Below are positions 1 through 8,960 of a stretch of DNA of 64,000 nucleotides, one piece after another. The position numbers were made by a program, and so were the translations under genes. The stretch covers positions 186,001-250,000 of the forward strand of contig NZ_JYLH01000008.1 in NCBI RefSeq assembly GCF_001439685.1, given 5' to 3'. The notes below the pieces were generated by a model. It was not told the origin of the DNA. It made no database searches and was given only the letters and a program-made list of their open reading frames with translations. This DNA is from Pseudomonas libanensis (lineage in GTDB: Bacteria; Pseudomonadota; Gammaproteobacteria; Pseudomonadales; Pseudomonadaceae). The stretch's first letter is position 1, and each line of letters opens with the position of its first letter.

Positions 1-664
1 ACGACGCAATATAGAGGATGTAATAAAGGTAGCTGGTGTCTCGCACGCTCAGGTAGATGAACAGGTTGTAGATCAACATGCCCAGTAACACACCGTAGAT
101 CGCCCCAAGCACATACAGGCGCAGCGGCTGCTCTTCCAGGTATGCCGTGCCCGCCCACAGCGTCAAAGGCGCCTGGATCGACCCCTGACTTTGCAAGCGT
201 AAGTAGACGGTTTGCTGCTGGTCGGGCAGGAAGTTGAGCTTGAACAGGTAGTTGCTCTGGCTCACTTCACGGCTGGAAAACGGCAAAGAGCTGCCGGTCC
301 GGGCGGTCAGACGGTAGTGACCGGTGCCGTCGCTCTGGTACAGGTCCAGGCGATTGAGCGGCGGGTAGGCCAGCTCCAGAAACCAGGCGCGTGGTGCACG
401 AGGGTCCTTGGCGGTGTAATGCAGGTTGACCTTGAGCCAGAACACCGAGCGCGAATAACCGGCGTTGAGGGTGGCTTTGTCATGGGTCTTGAACTGTGCG
501 GCGTAGCCGGGGGCGCTGACATCGGCGATGGTGAGGGTATCGGTAGGATCTTCGAGCACTTGCATGACCTGGCCAAGCGGCAGGCTTCGCGTGTCCGGGT
601 TGAACTCGACGGCGCTGGCAAGCATCGGCAGCCCGCACAAGATAAAGATCAGCAAATAGCGCAT
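1..664 (-). CDS. ladS: LadS-type 7TMR-DISM hybrid sensor kinase, N-terminal part only
   Basis: The first 221 residues of a protein that runs off the left edge of the window. A signal peptide (MRYLLIFILCGLPMLASAV) is followed by a periplasmic 7TMR-DISMED2-like beta domain (about residues 25-160) and the start of the seven-helix 7TM-DISM membrane block (from about 185, LYVLGAIYGVLLGMLIYNLF). In LadS this sensor feeds the GacS/GacA/Rsm cascade that controls biofilm and virulence choices. The kinase and receiver domains lie outside the window, so the assignment rests on the N-terminus plus the ladS-thiD divergent order known from P. aeruginosa. The ATG at 664 was chosen because the signal peptide begins there. 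Confidence 0.8.
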   Translation of the reverse strand, partial: MRYLLIFILCGLPMLASAVEFNPDTRSLPLGQVMQVLEDPTDTLTIADVSAPGYAAQFKTHDKATLNAGYSRSVFWLKVNLHYTAKDPRAPRAWFLELAYPPLNRLDLYQSDGTGHYRLTARTGSSLPFSSREVSQSNYLFKLNFLPDQQQTVYLRLQSQGSIQAPLTLWAGTAYLEEQPLRLYVLGAIYGVLLGMLIYNLFIYLSVRDTSYLYYILYIAS

Positions 665-939
665 AAAGCCCCAGCGTGGCCTGTCCGGCTGTGTCAAAAG
701 CCCCCCATTCCTTTTGAGAAGACGTACACCGGCGATACAGTAAGTTGTTTGGATGCACTTTAGCATAGCCATTAAAGGCCATTGGACAGCATTGAAATAT
801 TTTTTTGAACGGCTCTAGATCAAGGCTTTCAGCACTTCAGCCGCAGGTTTGAACCGTAGAAAAACGTCGTAACTGCGGACAGACTTCAACCATCGCCAGA
901 CGGCCACGCAAAAAGCGTTTGGTGGTAAGCTCGCGCACC

Positions 940-1737
940 ATGAATATCTACAGCTCTCGCCCCGTTGTCCTCTGTCTCTCCGGCCACGACCCCAGTGGTG
1001 GCGCCGGCCTGCAGGCAGATATCGAAGCCCTGCTCGCCCAGGGCTGCCACGCCGCTGCGGCCGTCACCGCCCTGACCGTGCAGAATACGGTCAATGTCAG
1101 TGACTTCCGCGTGCTTGACCGCGAGTGGGTCATGGCCCAGGCCAATGCCGTGCTCAGCGACTCCGAAGTGGCCGCAGTCAAGCTGGGCATGCTCGGCTCC
1201 ACCGCGATGGTCGACACCGTGGTCGAACTGCTGCAGGCGCACCCGCATCTGCCGGTGGTCTGCGATCCGGTGCTGCGCGCCGGCGGCGGCGGTAGCCTGG
1301 GCAAGGATGAGGTCGGCTACGCAATGCGCGAACGACTGTTGCCGCTGTCGTTGATCGCCACGCCCAACCTGCCGGAGGCCCGCATCCTGGCCGAGTTGCC
1401 CGACGGCAGCGCGGACGAGTGCGCCGAGAAGCTGTTGCCGTACATCAAGCACCTGCTGATCACCGGTGGCCATGGCGACGAGCATGAAGTGCACAACCGC
1501 CTGTACAGCCGCGACGGCACGCGCCGCACCTTTACCTGCCAGCGCTTGCCAGGCAGCTATCACGGCTCGGGCTGCACCTTGGCCAGTGCATTGGCCGGTC
1601 GAATCGCCCAGGGCGAAGGCTTGGCCAGCGCTGTGCAATCGGCCCTCAACTACACCTGGCGCACCCTGCGTGACGCCGAACAACTCGGCCAGGGCCAGTA
1701 CGTGCCGCGTCGGTTGCCGCTGGATTTCTGCTCGTAA
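940..1737 (+). CDS. thiD: Hydroxymethylpyrimidine/phosphomethylpyrimidine kinase
   Basis: 265 residues. It phosphorylates HMP and then HMP-P to give HMP-PP for thiamine synthesis in the cytosol. The ribokinase-family start [18 protein letters not shown] (residues about 12-29) binds the pyrimidine, and the C-terminal [16 protein letters not shown] segment carries the anion hole and catalytic Cys. The ATG at 940 (MNIYSSRP) was chosen over an in-frame TTG at 919, because homologues begin with this sequence. It is followed 32 bp later by thiE and then hemL on the same strand, probably one operon divergent from ladS. Confidence 0.95.
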   Translation: MNIYSSRPVVLCLSGHDPSGGAGLQADIEALLAQGCHAAAAVTALTVQNTVNVSDFRVLDREWVMAQANAVLSDSEVAAVKLGMLGSTAMVDTVVELLQAHPHLPVVCDPVLRAGGGGSLGKDEVGYAMRERLLPLSLIATPNLPEARILAELPDGSADECAEKLLPYIKHLLITGGHGDEHEVHNRLYSRDGTRRTFTCQRLPGSYHGSGCTLASALAGRIAQGEGLASAVQSALNYTWRTLRDAEQLGQGQYVPRRLPLDFCS

Positions 1738-1769
1738 CCTATCGCCTGTCACAGCAAGGGGCTTGCCCG

Positions 1770-2399
1770 ATGAAACTACGTGGCCTTTACGCCATTACCG
1801 ACAGCCAGCTCTTGGCCGGCAAGTTCCTCGCCTACGTCGAGGCTGCGCTGGACGGTGGTGTGACCTTGTTGCAATACCGTGACAAAAGCAGCGATGAAGC
1901 GCGGCGCCTGCGTGAGGCAGAGAAACTGCACGAACTGTGTTCCCGCTATAAGACCCGACTGATCATCAACGACGACGCCGAGCTGGCGGCGCGCCTGGGC
2001 GTTGGCGTGCACTTGGGCCAGACCGACGGCCCACTGACCCCGGCCCGTGCGCTGCTGGGTTCCAAGGCGATCATCGGCGCCACTTGCCACGACCAGATCG
2101 AACTGGCCGAACAGGCCGCCAAGGAGGGCGCCAGCTATGTCGCCTTCGGGCGCTTCTTCAATTCCACGACCAAACCCGGCGCACCTGCCGCCACCATTGA
2201 AATGCTGGCCCAGGCCCGCACGCGCATGCAGCTGCCGATCTGCGTGATCGGCGGCGTCACCCTGGACAACGCCGAACCGCTGGTGGCCCACGGCGCCGAC
2301 CTGCTGGCGGTGGTGCACGGCCTGTTCGGTGCCGACAGCACCCAGGACGTCACGCGCCGCGCCCGCGCCTTCAACGACCTTCTTAAATATTCAGCTTAG
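1770..2399 (+). CDS. thiE: Thiamine-phosphate synthase
   Basis: 209 residues, normal length for ThiE. It joins HMP-PP and thiazole phosphate to form thiamine monophosphate. The TIM-barrel signatures are all visible: LRGLYAITD at the N-terminus, [32 protein letters not shown], and the phosphate-binding [19 protein letters not shown] near the C-terminus. It sits between thiD and hemL with short gaps, so the last two pyrimidine-side steps of thiamine synthesis are encoded together. Confidence 0.95.
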   Translation: MKLRGLYAITDSQLLAGKFLAYVEAALDGGVTLLQYRDKSSDEARRLREAEKLHELCSRYKTRLIINDDAELAARLGVGVHLGQTDGPLTPARALLGSKAIIGATCHDQIELAEQAAKEGASYVAFGRFFNSTTKPGAPAATIEMLAQARTRMQLPICVIGGVTLDNAEPLVAHGADLLAVVHGLFGADSTQDVTRRARAFNDLLKYSA

Positions 2400-2410
2400 A
2401 GAGCCCGATC

Positions 2411-3694
2411 ATGTCCCGTTCCGAAACCCTGTTTGCCAATGCCCAGAAACACATCCCCGGCGGTGTGAACTCCCCCGTGCGTGCGTTCAAGAGCGTGGGC
2501 GGCACGCCATTGTTTTTCAAGCATGCCGAAGGCGCCTACGTCACCGACGAAGATGACAAGCGCTATGTCGACTACGTCGGCTCCTGGGGCCCGATGATCC
2601 TCGGCCACAGCCACCCGGACGTATTGGATGCGGTGCGCCAGCAGCTGCAACACGGCCTCTCCTACGGCGCGCCGACCGCCATGGAAACCGAGATGGCCGA
2701 CCTGGTCTGCGCGATCGTGCCGTCGATGGAAATGGTGCGCATGGTCAGCTCCGGCACCGAGGCCACCATGAGCGCCATCCGCCTGGCCCGGGGGTTCACC
2801 GGCCGCGACAACATCATCAAGTTCGAAGGCTGCTACCACGGCCATTCCGACAGCCTGCTGGTGAAAGCCGGCTCCGGCGCGCTGACCCAGGGCGTGCCGA
2901 ACTCTGCCGGTGTGCCGGCAGCCTTCGCCAAGCACACCCTGACCCTGCCGTTCAACGACATCGCCGCCGTCGAGCAGATGCTCAGCGAAGTCGGCCAGGA
3001 CGTGGCGTGCATCATCGTCGAACCGGTTGCCGGCAATATGAACTGCGTACCGCCGGCCCCAGGCTTCCTCGAGGGCCTGCGCGAGCAGTGCGACAAGCAC
3101 GGCGTGGTGCTGATCTTCGACGAAGTGATGACCGGTTTCCGTGTCGCCCTCGGCGGCGCCCAGGCGCACTACGGCGTTACGCCGGACCTGAGCACCTTCG
3201 GCAAGATCATCGGTGGCGGCATGCCGGTAGGCTGCTTCGGTGGCAAGCGCGAGATAATGCAGCACATCGCCCCCCTGGGCCCGGTGTACCAGGCCGGCAC
3301 TTTGTCGGGTAACCCGCTGGCAATGGCCGCCGGCCTGACCACCCTGCGCCTGATCAGCCGTCCGGGCTTCCACGCCGAGCTGACCGACTACACCACCCGC
3401 CTGCTCGACGGCCTGCAACAACGCGCCGATGCCGCCGGTATCCCGTTTGTCACCACCCAGGCTGGCGGCATGTTCGGCCTGTACTTCAGCGGTGCCGACG
3501 ATATCGTCACCTTTGATGACGTGATGGGCAGCGATGCAGACCTGTTCAAGCGCTTCTTCCACCTGATGCTGGAAGGCGGCGTGTACCTGGCGCCGAGTGC
3601 CTTCGAAGCCGGCTTCACCTCGATTGCCCATGGCGAAGCCGAGCTGAAACTGACCCTCGATGCTGCCGAACGCGCCTTCGCGGCCCTGAAATAA
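2411..3694 (+). CDS. hemL: Glutamate-1-semialdehyde 2,1-aminomutase
   Basis: 427 residues, the usual length. This PLP enzyme converts glutamate-1-semialdehyde to 5-aminolevulinate, the C5-pathway haem precursor. Class III aminotransferase features are clear: [15 protein letters not shown] at the N-terminus, the cofactor-contact segment [25 protein letters not shown] and the PLP lysine in [14 protein letters not shown] (Lys265). It starts 11 bp after thiE and is the last gene before a stem-loop, so it probably ends the thiD-thiE-hemL transcript. Confidence 0.96.
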   Translation: MSRSETLFANAQKHIPGGVNSPVRAFKSVGGTPLFFKHAEGAYVTDEDDKRYVDYVGSWGPMILGHSHPDVLDAVRQQLQHGLSYGAPTAMETEMADLVCAIVPSMEMVRMVSSGTEATMSAIRLARGFTGRDNIIKFEGCYHGHSDSLLVKAGSGALTQGVPNSAGVPAAFAKHTLTLPFNDIAAVEQMLSEVGQDVACIIVEPVAGNMNCVPPAPGFLEGLREQCDKHGVVLIFDEVMTGFRVALGGAQAHYGVTPDLSTFGKIIGGGMPVGCFGGKREIMQHIAPLGPVYQAGTLSGNPLAMAAGLTTLRLISRPGFHAELTDYTTRLLDGLQQRADAAGIPFVTTQAGGMFGLYFSGADDIVTFDDVMGSDADLFKRFFHLMLEGGVYLAPSAFEAGFTSIAHGEAELKLTLDAAERAFAALK

Positions 3695-3706
3695 GTGACC
3701 GCACGC

Positions 3707-3736
3707 TCTGACGTTGCCCCGGGCAGCGTCAGATTT
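3707..3736 (+). terminator. Stem-loop after hemL
   Basis: TCTGACG (3707-3713) and CGTCAGA (3727-3733) are perfect complements, with an inner GCCC/GGGC pair and a short TTT tail. It lies 12 bp after the hemL stop. The U tract is short, so it may be a weak intrinsic terminator. Confidence 0.6.
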
Positions 3737-3831
3737 GCTACTTTGCCTACAGATATTTCCTGCATTTTTCGAGAATTATCCTGCAAACCGGCAGATAACT
3801 TGCCCAAGCAGCAGAAAAACGAGTAAAGACT

Positions 3832-3861
3832 TTGTAAGCAGGGGCCTGCTTATTTCATAAT
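3832..3861 (+). promoter_or_regulatory. Candidate sigma-70 promoter of the Sel1-repeat gene
   Basis: TTGTAA (3832-3837) and CATAAT (3856-3861) are separated by 18 bp and lie about 60 bp before the start codon at 3921. Both boxes are close to consensus. No experimental support can be seen from sequence. Confidence 0.45.
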
Positions 3862-3920
3862 GCGCGCTGATTGGACTCCCTCGAGGGTCCGCGTGCCCCG
3901 TCAGAGGTAAGTCGATTCCC

Positions 3921-4475
3921 ATGAAACGCACCGGCCGCACCCTGGTTCTGGGCTGCCTGTTGCTCCTTCAGCCGCTGCTGGCACATGCCCAGGCAGGCGG
4001 CAACTCGTTGTTAATCCCAGCGATGGGTCGCTGCACCCTCAATACCCAGCCAGACAGCCAGGCCGAAGCGCTGAGCGCGTGCCAGAAACAGGCTGACGAA
4101 GGGGATGCACAAGCACAATACGAGTTGGGCGAGTTCTACCACGACAGCAAGAACCCGGCCGTCGACCTCAACAAAGCGTTGAGCTACTTCGAGAAAGCCT
4201 CATTGCAGGGTCATGCCCAGGCGCAATTCCAGCTCGGCAACATGTTTTTCAAAGGCGAAGGTGTGCCGGCCAATAACGTGCAGGCCTACATCGTGCTGAA
4301 AATGGCTGCGGTCAATGGTGCTGAAGACGCACTGGACACCGCCGATGAAGTCGCCGAGCACATGCAGCGCGATGAACTGGAAGTGGCCACCCAGGTGCTG
4401 GGGCAGATTTTCCGCAACTATCTGCAGGAATTGCAGAGTGCTGATGGGCGTTCGCCGTTCTCACCCCTTCCCTGA
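3921..4475 (+). CDS. Exported Sel1/TPR-repeat protein
   Basis: 184 residues with a cleavable signal peptide ending near LLAHAQA (residues 18-24). The mature part has two or three Sel1-like repeats: GDAQAQYELGEFYHD, GHAQAQFQLGNMFFKGEGVPANN and a degenerate third repeat ending in MAAVNGAEDALDTADEV. Such repeats form helical scaffolds for protein contact in the periplasm. It occupies the position of PA3978 between hemL and the DUF1820 gene. No enzymatic motif is visible and the partner is unknown. Confidence 0.8.
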   Translation: MKRTGRTLVLGCLLLLQPLLAHAQAGGNSLLIPAMGRCTLNTQPDSQAEALSACQKQADEGDAQAQYELGEFYHDSKNPAVDLNKALSYFEKASLQGHAQAQFQLGNMFFKGEGVPANNVQAYIVLKMAAVNGAEDALDTADEVAEHMQRDELEVATQVLGQIFRNYLQELQSADGRSPFSPLP

Positions 4476-4493
4476 TTTTTTGTAGACCTTACA

Positions 4494-4578
4494 TCGCTAT
4501 CGCAGGCAAGCCAGCTCCCACATTCGACCGCGTTTCAATGTTGGAATGCAGTCAACTGTGGGAGCTTGCCTGCGATAG
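4494..4578. repeat. REP element pair, class GGAGCTGGCTTGCCTGCGAT
   Basis: Two inverted arms (left CGCTATCGCAGGCAAGCC..., right ...GGAGCTTGCCTGCGATAG) flank a variable centre. The right arm lacks two bases of the usual GGAGCTGGCTTGCC. It sits between two convergent genes. Confidence 0.9.
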
Positions 4579-4598
4579 GCACTCCTCGGTCTAAAGCC

Positions 4599-4925
4599 TT
4601 ACTTCTCGGGCATCGGCATCGGAAACGGCATCACATTGCTGGTGCCCCGCGCTTCGCTGATCTTCGGCGTACCCAGGCGCTCGACTTCATCGATGCGCAC
4701 AATCGAATGCATGGGCACAAAACTGCGCACCACGCCTTCGAACTGGGCCTTGAGCTTTTCTTCGCCCGGGTCGACGACCAACTGGGTGCGCTCGCCAAAG
4801 ACGAATTCTTCCACTTCCAGGAAGCCCCACAGATCACTTTGATAGATCTGCTTGGCGTACATTTCGAACACCTGGCCCTGGTTGAGGAAAATCACCTTGT
4901 AGATTGGAGCTTCACGTTTGGTCAT
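4599..4925 (-). CDS. DUF1820 family protein
   Basis: 108 residues (MTKREAPIYKVIFLNQGQ...), a small conserved gammaproteobacterial family of unknown function that lies next to miaB, as PA3979 does. The body contains YAKQIYQSDLWGFLEVEEF and FVPMHSIVRIDEVERLG, with a proline/methionine-rich tail. An earlier in-frame Met six codons upstream is possible, but the chosen ATG at 4925 matches the conserved start. It is divergent from miaB. Confidence 0.85.
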   Translation of the reverse strand: MTKREAPIYKVIFLNQGQVFEMYAKQIYQSDLWGFLEVEEFVFGERTQLVVDPGEEKLKAQFEGVVRSFVPMHSIVRIDEVERLGTPKISEARGTSNVMPFPMPMPEK

Positions 4926-5017
4926 GGTGGGCGCGGAACACATGGGGATATAAAAGAGGGCGCGAACTATAGCATGGCACCCGATGCACAGCGCTAGGAA
5001 CCGATGGGCATGCCCCC

Positions 5018-5023
5018 TATAAT
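5018..5023 (+). promoter_or_regulatory. Candidate -10 box of miaB
   Basis: A perfect TATAAT lies 33 bp before the miaB ATG, just after a GGGCATGCCC palindrome. No good -35 hexamer is visible at 17 bp. Confidence 0.4.
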
Positions 5024-5055
5024 GCGCGGTTCTTTACCACCAGTTGACGATTCCC

Positions 5056-6384
5056 ATGGCCAAGAAGCTTTATATCGAAACCCACGGTTGCCAGATGAAC
5101 GAGTACGACAGCTCGCGCATGGTCGACCTGCTGGGCGAACACCAGGCCCTGGAAGTCACCGCCCGCGCCGAAGATGCCGACGTGATCCTGCTCAATACCT
5201 GCTCGATCCGCGAGCGAGCCCAGGACCGTGTGTACTCCCAGCTGGGCCGCTGGCGCGAATTGAAACTGGCCAACCCGGACATGGTGATCGCCGTCGGCGG
5301 TTGCGTGGCCAGCCAGGAAGGCGCTGCGATCCGCGATCGCGCGCCGTATGTCGACGTGGTGTTCGGCCCGCAGACCTTGCACCGCCTGCCGGAGATGATC
5401 GACGCAGCACGCATCACCAGGCTGCCGCAGGTGGACGTATCGTTCCCCGAAATCGAGAAATTCGACCATTTGCCCGAGCCGCGTATCGACGGCCCAAGCG
5501 CTTACGTGTCGGTGATGGAAGGTTGCAGCAAGTACTGCACTTTCTGTGTAGTGCCCTACACCCGCGGTGAAGAAGTCAGCCGGCCATTTGACGACGTACT
5601 GTCGGAAATTATCCACCTGGCCGAAAACGGCGTGCGCGAAGTGACCCTGCTGGGCCAGAACGTCAACGGCTACCGCGGCCTGACCCACGACGGGCGCCTG
5701 GCCGACCTGGCGGAGCTGATCCGCGTGGTCGCCGCCGTCGACGGCATCGAGCGCATCCGCTACACCACCTCGCACCCGCTGGAGTTTTCCGACAGCCTGA
5801 TCCAGGCCCACGCCGAAGTGCCAGAGTTGGTCAAGCACCTGCACTTGCCGGTGCAATCGGGCTCGGACCGCATCCTGTCGGCGATGAAGCGCAACCACAC
5901 CGCACTGGAATACAAATCCAAACTGCGCAAACTGCGCGCCGCCGTACCGGGCATCTGCATCAGTTCGGACTTTATCGTCGGCTTCCCGGGCGAAACCGAG
6001 AAAGACTTCCAGCAGACCATGAAGTTGATCGAGGACGTCGGTTTCGACTTCTCCTACTCGTTCGTCTACAGCCAGCGCCCGGGCACACCGGCGGCCGACC
6101 TGCTGGACGAAACCCCGGAGGCGTTGAAAAAGGAGCGGCTGAACGCGCTGCAACATCGCCTGAATCAACAGGGTTACGATATCAGCCGACAAATGGTCGG
6201 CTCGATTCAGCGCATCCTGGTCACGGATTACTCGAAAAAGGACCCGGGTGAATTGCAGGGCCGTACCGAGAACAACCGGATCGTCAACTTCCGTTGCGAC
6301 GACCCAACCTTGATCGGCCAGTTTGCCGATGTGCACATTGATGCGGCGCAGCCACACTCGTTGCGTGGCTCGTTGATCAACTGA
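5056..6384 (+). CDS. miaB: tRNA-2-methylthio-N6-dimethylallyladenosine synthase
   Basis: 442 residues. A radical-SAM methylthiotransferase that adds the 2-methylthio group to i6A37 of tRNAs. The N-terminal UPF0004 domain ([17 protein letters not shown], cysteines also in [11 protein letters not shown] and VGGCVASQ) holds the auxiliary cluster. The radical-SAM CxxxCxxC is in [17 protein letters not shown], and a TRAM domain ends the protein. The ATG at 5056 gives [11 protein letters not shown], the conserved start. An upstream TTG at 5044 is less likely. Confidence 0.97.
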   Translation: MAKKLYIETHGCQMNEYDSSRMVDLLGEHQALEVTARAEDADVILLNTCSIRERAQDRVYSQLGRWRELKLANPDMVIAVGGCVASQEGAAIRDRAPYVDVVFGPQTLHRLPEMIDAARITRLPQVDVSFPEIEKFDHLPEPRIDGPSAYVSVMEGCSKYCTFCVVPYTRGEEVSRPFDDVLSEIIHLAENGVREVTLLGQNVNGYRGLTHDGRLADLAELIRVVAAVDGIERIRYTTSHPLEFSDSLIQAHAEVPELVKHLHLPVQSGSDRILSAMKRNHTALEYKSKLRKLRAAVPGICISSDFIVGFPGETEKDFQQTMKLIEDVGFDFSYSFVYSQRPGTPAADLLDETPEALKKERLNALQHRLNQQGYDISRQMVGSIQRILVTDYSKKDPGELQGRTENNRIVNFRCDDPTLIGQFADVHIDAAQPHSLRGSLIN

Positions 6385-6410
6385 TCTCGCTGACCGGATG
6401 AAGATCAAAA

Positions 6411-6499
6411 TGTGGGAGCTGGCTTGCCTGCGATAGCGATGTATCAGTGCCCAATGGGCCAACTGACCCACCGCTATCGCAGGCAAGCCAGCTGCCACA
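6411..6499. repeat. REP element pair, class GGAGCTGGCTTGCCTGCGAT
   Basis: An 89-bp inverted repeat with arms TGTGGGAGCTGGCTTGCC and its complement, which carries one change (CAGCTGCCACA). It lies between miaB and ybeZ. An open frame reading through it joins ybeZ in frame but is not part of the gene. Confidence 0.92.
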
Positions 6500-6614
6500 G
6501 GGGTTCTTCAGGGTTAGCGAGAGTGGGGCCAAGCTATTTAAGTGCTTTCGCACACCGGCGCCTGGCGTTATTCTCTCTCTCACCTCATCAGCCAAAGGGC
6601 GGCTAAAAGCAACC

Positions 6615-7619
6615 TTGAACGCACCCATAGCAGAACCCCATCGTTTTCTCCTCGAACCTTTTGAGGCTCGCCGTTTCGCCAACCTGTGCGGACAGTTCGA
6701 CGAGCACCTGCGCCTGATCGAACAACGCCTGAGCATCGAGATCCGCAACCGCGGCAACCAGTTCGAGCTCATTGGTGAACCCCAACACACCACGTCTGCA
6801 GAAAACCTGCTGCGTCGCCTCTACCGCGAGACCAAGGGCAGTGAGCTGTCGCCGGAAACGGTGCACCTGTACCTGCAGGAGTCCGCCGTGGAAGACCTGG
6901 CCAACAACCCGGTGGCCGAAGCCAGCGTGGCCCTGCGTACCAAAAAAGGCATGATTCGCCCACGCGGCTTGAATCAGCAGAAGTACGTCAAGGAAATCCT
7001 CGGCAACGACATCAACTTCGGCATCGGCCCAGCCGGTACCGGCAAGACCTACCTGGCCGTGGCCTGTGCGGTCGATGCCCTGGAGCGCGAGCAGGTGCGA
7101 CGCATCCTGCTGGTGCGCCCGGCGGTCGAGGCCGGCGAAAAGCTTGGCTTCCTGCCCGGCGACCTGGCCCAGAAAATCGACCCTTACCTGCGCCCGCTCT
7201 ACGACGCACTCTACGAGATGCTCGGCTTTGAATACGTCGCCAAGCTGATCGAGCGCCAGGTTATCGAGATCGCTCCGCTGGCCTACATGCGTGGCCGTAC
7301 GCTGAACAACAGCTTCATCATCCTCGACGAAAGCCAGAACACCACGGTCGAGCAGATGAAGATGTTCCTCACCCGCATCGGTTTCGGTTCCACCGCCGTG
7401 ATCACTGGTGACGTTACCCAGGTCGACCTGCCCAAGGGCACAAAATCCGGGCTGGCGCAGGTGATCGAGGTGCTCAAGGACGTGCCGGGCATCAGCTTTA
7501 CGCACTTCATGCCCAAGGACGTGGTGCGCCATCCGCTGGTACAGCGCATTGTCGAGGCCTATGAGCGCTTCGACCACAAGGACGACGCTCCGGCCAAGGA
7601 CGTTCACCGCGATGCTTGA
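6615..7619 (+). CDS. ybeZ: PhoH family ATPase YbeZ
   Basis: 334 residues. A PhoH-type P-loop ATPase, linked with YbeY in rRNA maturation and ribosome quality control. Walker A is [18 protein letters not shown] (about residue 136) and Walker B is [14 protein letters not shown]. The start is taken as the TTG at 6615 ([19 protein letters not shown]), which matches homologues. The upstream in-frame extension is the REP element. Its stop overlaps the ybeY start (ATGCTTGA), so the two are translationally coupled. Confidence 0.93.
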   Translation: MNAPIAEPHRFLLEPFEARRFANLCGQFDEHLRLIEQRLSIEIRNRGNQFELIGEPQHTTSAENLLRRLYRETKGSELSPETVHLYLQESAVEDLANNPVAEASVALRTKKGMIRPRGLNQQKYVKEILGNDINFGIGPAGTGKTYLAVACAVDALEREQVRRILLVRPAVEAGEKLGFLPGDLAQKIDPYLRPLYDALYEMLGFEYVAKLIERQVIEIAPLAYMRGRTLNNSFIILDESQNTTVEQMKMFLTRIGFGSTAVITGDVTQVDLPKGTKSGLAQVIEVLKDVPGISFTHFMPKDVVRHPLVQRIVEAYERFDHKDDAPAKDVHRDA

Positions 7620-8070
7620 GCTCGACCTGCAGCTGGCCACCGAAGCGCCCGCCCCCAGCGAAGCCCAGTTCCGCGAGTGGTGCGCCCTGGCCCTGCGCCA
7701 GCGCAGCGCCGACTCGGAACTGACCATCCGCCTGGTGGACGAGCCCGAAGGCCGCGAGCTGAACCATACCTGGCGCCAGAAAGACTACGCGACCAACGTG
7801 CTGTCCTTCCCTGCCGACGTGCCCGACGAGCTGCTGGATATCCCGTTGCTGGGCGACCTGGTGATCTGCGTCGAAGTGGTCGAGCGCGAGGCGAAGGAAC
7901 AAGGCAAGGAACTTGAGGCCCATTGGGCCCATCTAGTCATCCACGGCTGCTTGCATCTCTTGGGCTACGACCATATAGACGATGACGAAGCCTGGGAAAT
8001 GGAAGCACTGGAACGAACGTTGCTTGCCGAACTGGGTCATCGCGACCCGTACGCAGACGACGAAAGCTGA
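7612..8070 (+). CDS. ybeY: Endoribonuclease YbeY (rRNA maturation factor)
   Basis: 152 residues. A single-domain metalloenzyme involved in 16S rRNA 3'-end maturation and 70S quality control. The zinc site H-x3-H-x5-H is complete in [16 protein letters not shown]. The upstream segment [13 protein letters not shown] is also typical. It overlaps ybeZ by 8 bp and is followed by corC, which matches the gammaproteobacterial ybeZ-ybeY-corC-lnt cluster. Confidence 0.96.
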   Translation: MLELDLQLATEAPAPSEAQFREWCALALRQRSADSELTIRLVDEPEGRELNHTWRQKDYATNVLSFPADVPDELLDIPLLGDLVICVEVVEREAKEQGKELEAHWAHLVIHGCLHLLGYDHIDDDEAWEMEALERTLLAELGHRDPYADDES

Positions 8071-8112
8071 TCAACACTCAACTGTCATATCAAAGGATTT
8101 AGAGTAATCGCT

Positions 8113-8952
8113 ATGAGCGAAGACCGATCGAGCAATGGGCAGAAGTCATGGCTGGGTAAACTGACCCAGGCTTTTGCCCACGAGCCGAAGAACCGCCAGG
8201 AGCTGCTGGAGCTGCTGCGCGAGGCCCACCAGAACAAGTTGCTGGACAGCGAAGCGCTGGCCATCGTCGAAGGCGCCATCCAGGTGGCTGACCTGCAAGT
8301 ACGGGACATCATGGTCCCGCGTTCGCAGATGATCAGCATCAAGGCGACCCAGACCCCACGGGAATTCCTCCCGGCCGTGATCGACTCGGCGCACTCGCGC
8401 TACCCGGTGATCGGTGAAAGCCATGACGACGTCATGGGTGTCCTGTTGGCCAAGGACCTGCTGCCGCTGATCCTCAAGGAAAACGGCGACAGCTTCAACA
8501 TCAAGGACCTGCTGCGTCCAGCCACCTTCGTGCCTGAATCCAAGCGCCTGAATGTGCTGCTGCGCGAATTCCGTGCCAACCACAATCACATGGCCATTGT
8601 GATCGACGAATACGGCGGCGTGGCGGGCCTGGTGACCATCGAGGACGTACTGGAACAGATCGTCGGCGACATCGAAGACGAGCACGACGTCGAAGAAGAC
8701 AGCTACATCAAGCCGCTGCCCAGCGGTGACTTCCTGGTCAAGGCGCTGACGCCGATCGAGAACTTCAACGAATTTTTCGACAGCGAATTCTCCGACGATG
8801 AGTTCGACACGGTCGGCGGCCTGGTGATGAGTGCGTTCGGGCATCTGCCCAAGCGTAACGAAACCACCGAGATTGGCGCCTATCGCTTCCGCATCCTGAA
8901 TGCTGATAGCCGCCGTATCCACTTGATTCGCCTGACACCTATTACCCGCTAA
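8113..8952 (+). CDS. corC: CorC/HlyC-type transporter-associated CBS protein
   Basis: 279 residues. A tandem CBS pair (about residues 65-190: VRDIMVPRSQM..., FVPESKRLNVLLREFR... with EYGGVAGLVTIEDVLEQIVGDI) is followed by the CorC_HlyC C-terminal domain (VKALTPIENFNEFF...DTVGGLVMSAFGHLP). No membrane segment is present. Members are associated with magnesium/cobalt efflux or resistance, but the mechanism is poorly settled. It lies just before lnt, with 8 bp between them. Confidence 0.9.
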   Translation: MSEDRSSNGQKSWLGKLTQAFAHEPKNRQELLELLREAHQNKLLDSEALAIVEGAIQVADLQVRDIMVPRSQMISIKATQTPREFLPAVIDSAHSRYPVIGESHDDVMGVLLAKDLLPLILKENGDSFNIKDLLRPATFVPESKRLNVLLREFRANHNHMAIVIDEYGGVAGLVTIEDVLEQIVGDIEDEHDVEEDSYIKPLPSGDFLVKALTPIENFNEFFDSEFSDDEFDTVGGLVMSAFGHLPKRNETTEIGAYRFRILNADSRRIHLIRLTPITR

Positions 8953-8960
8953 GGAATGAC

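Noticed and set aside
780..939. TPP riboswitch before thiD
   Set aside because: I could not find the conserved CUGAGA and ACCUGAU elements of the thi box in this stretch.
6447..6614. N-terminal extension of YbeZ
   Set aside because: It is a translated REP element; homologues start at [10 protein letters not shown] (6615).
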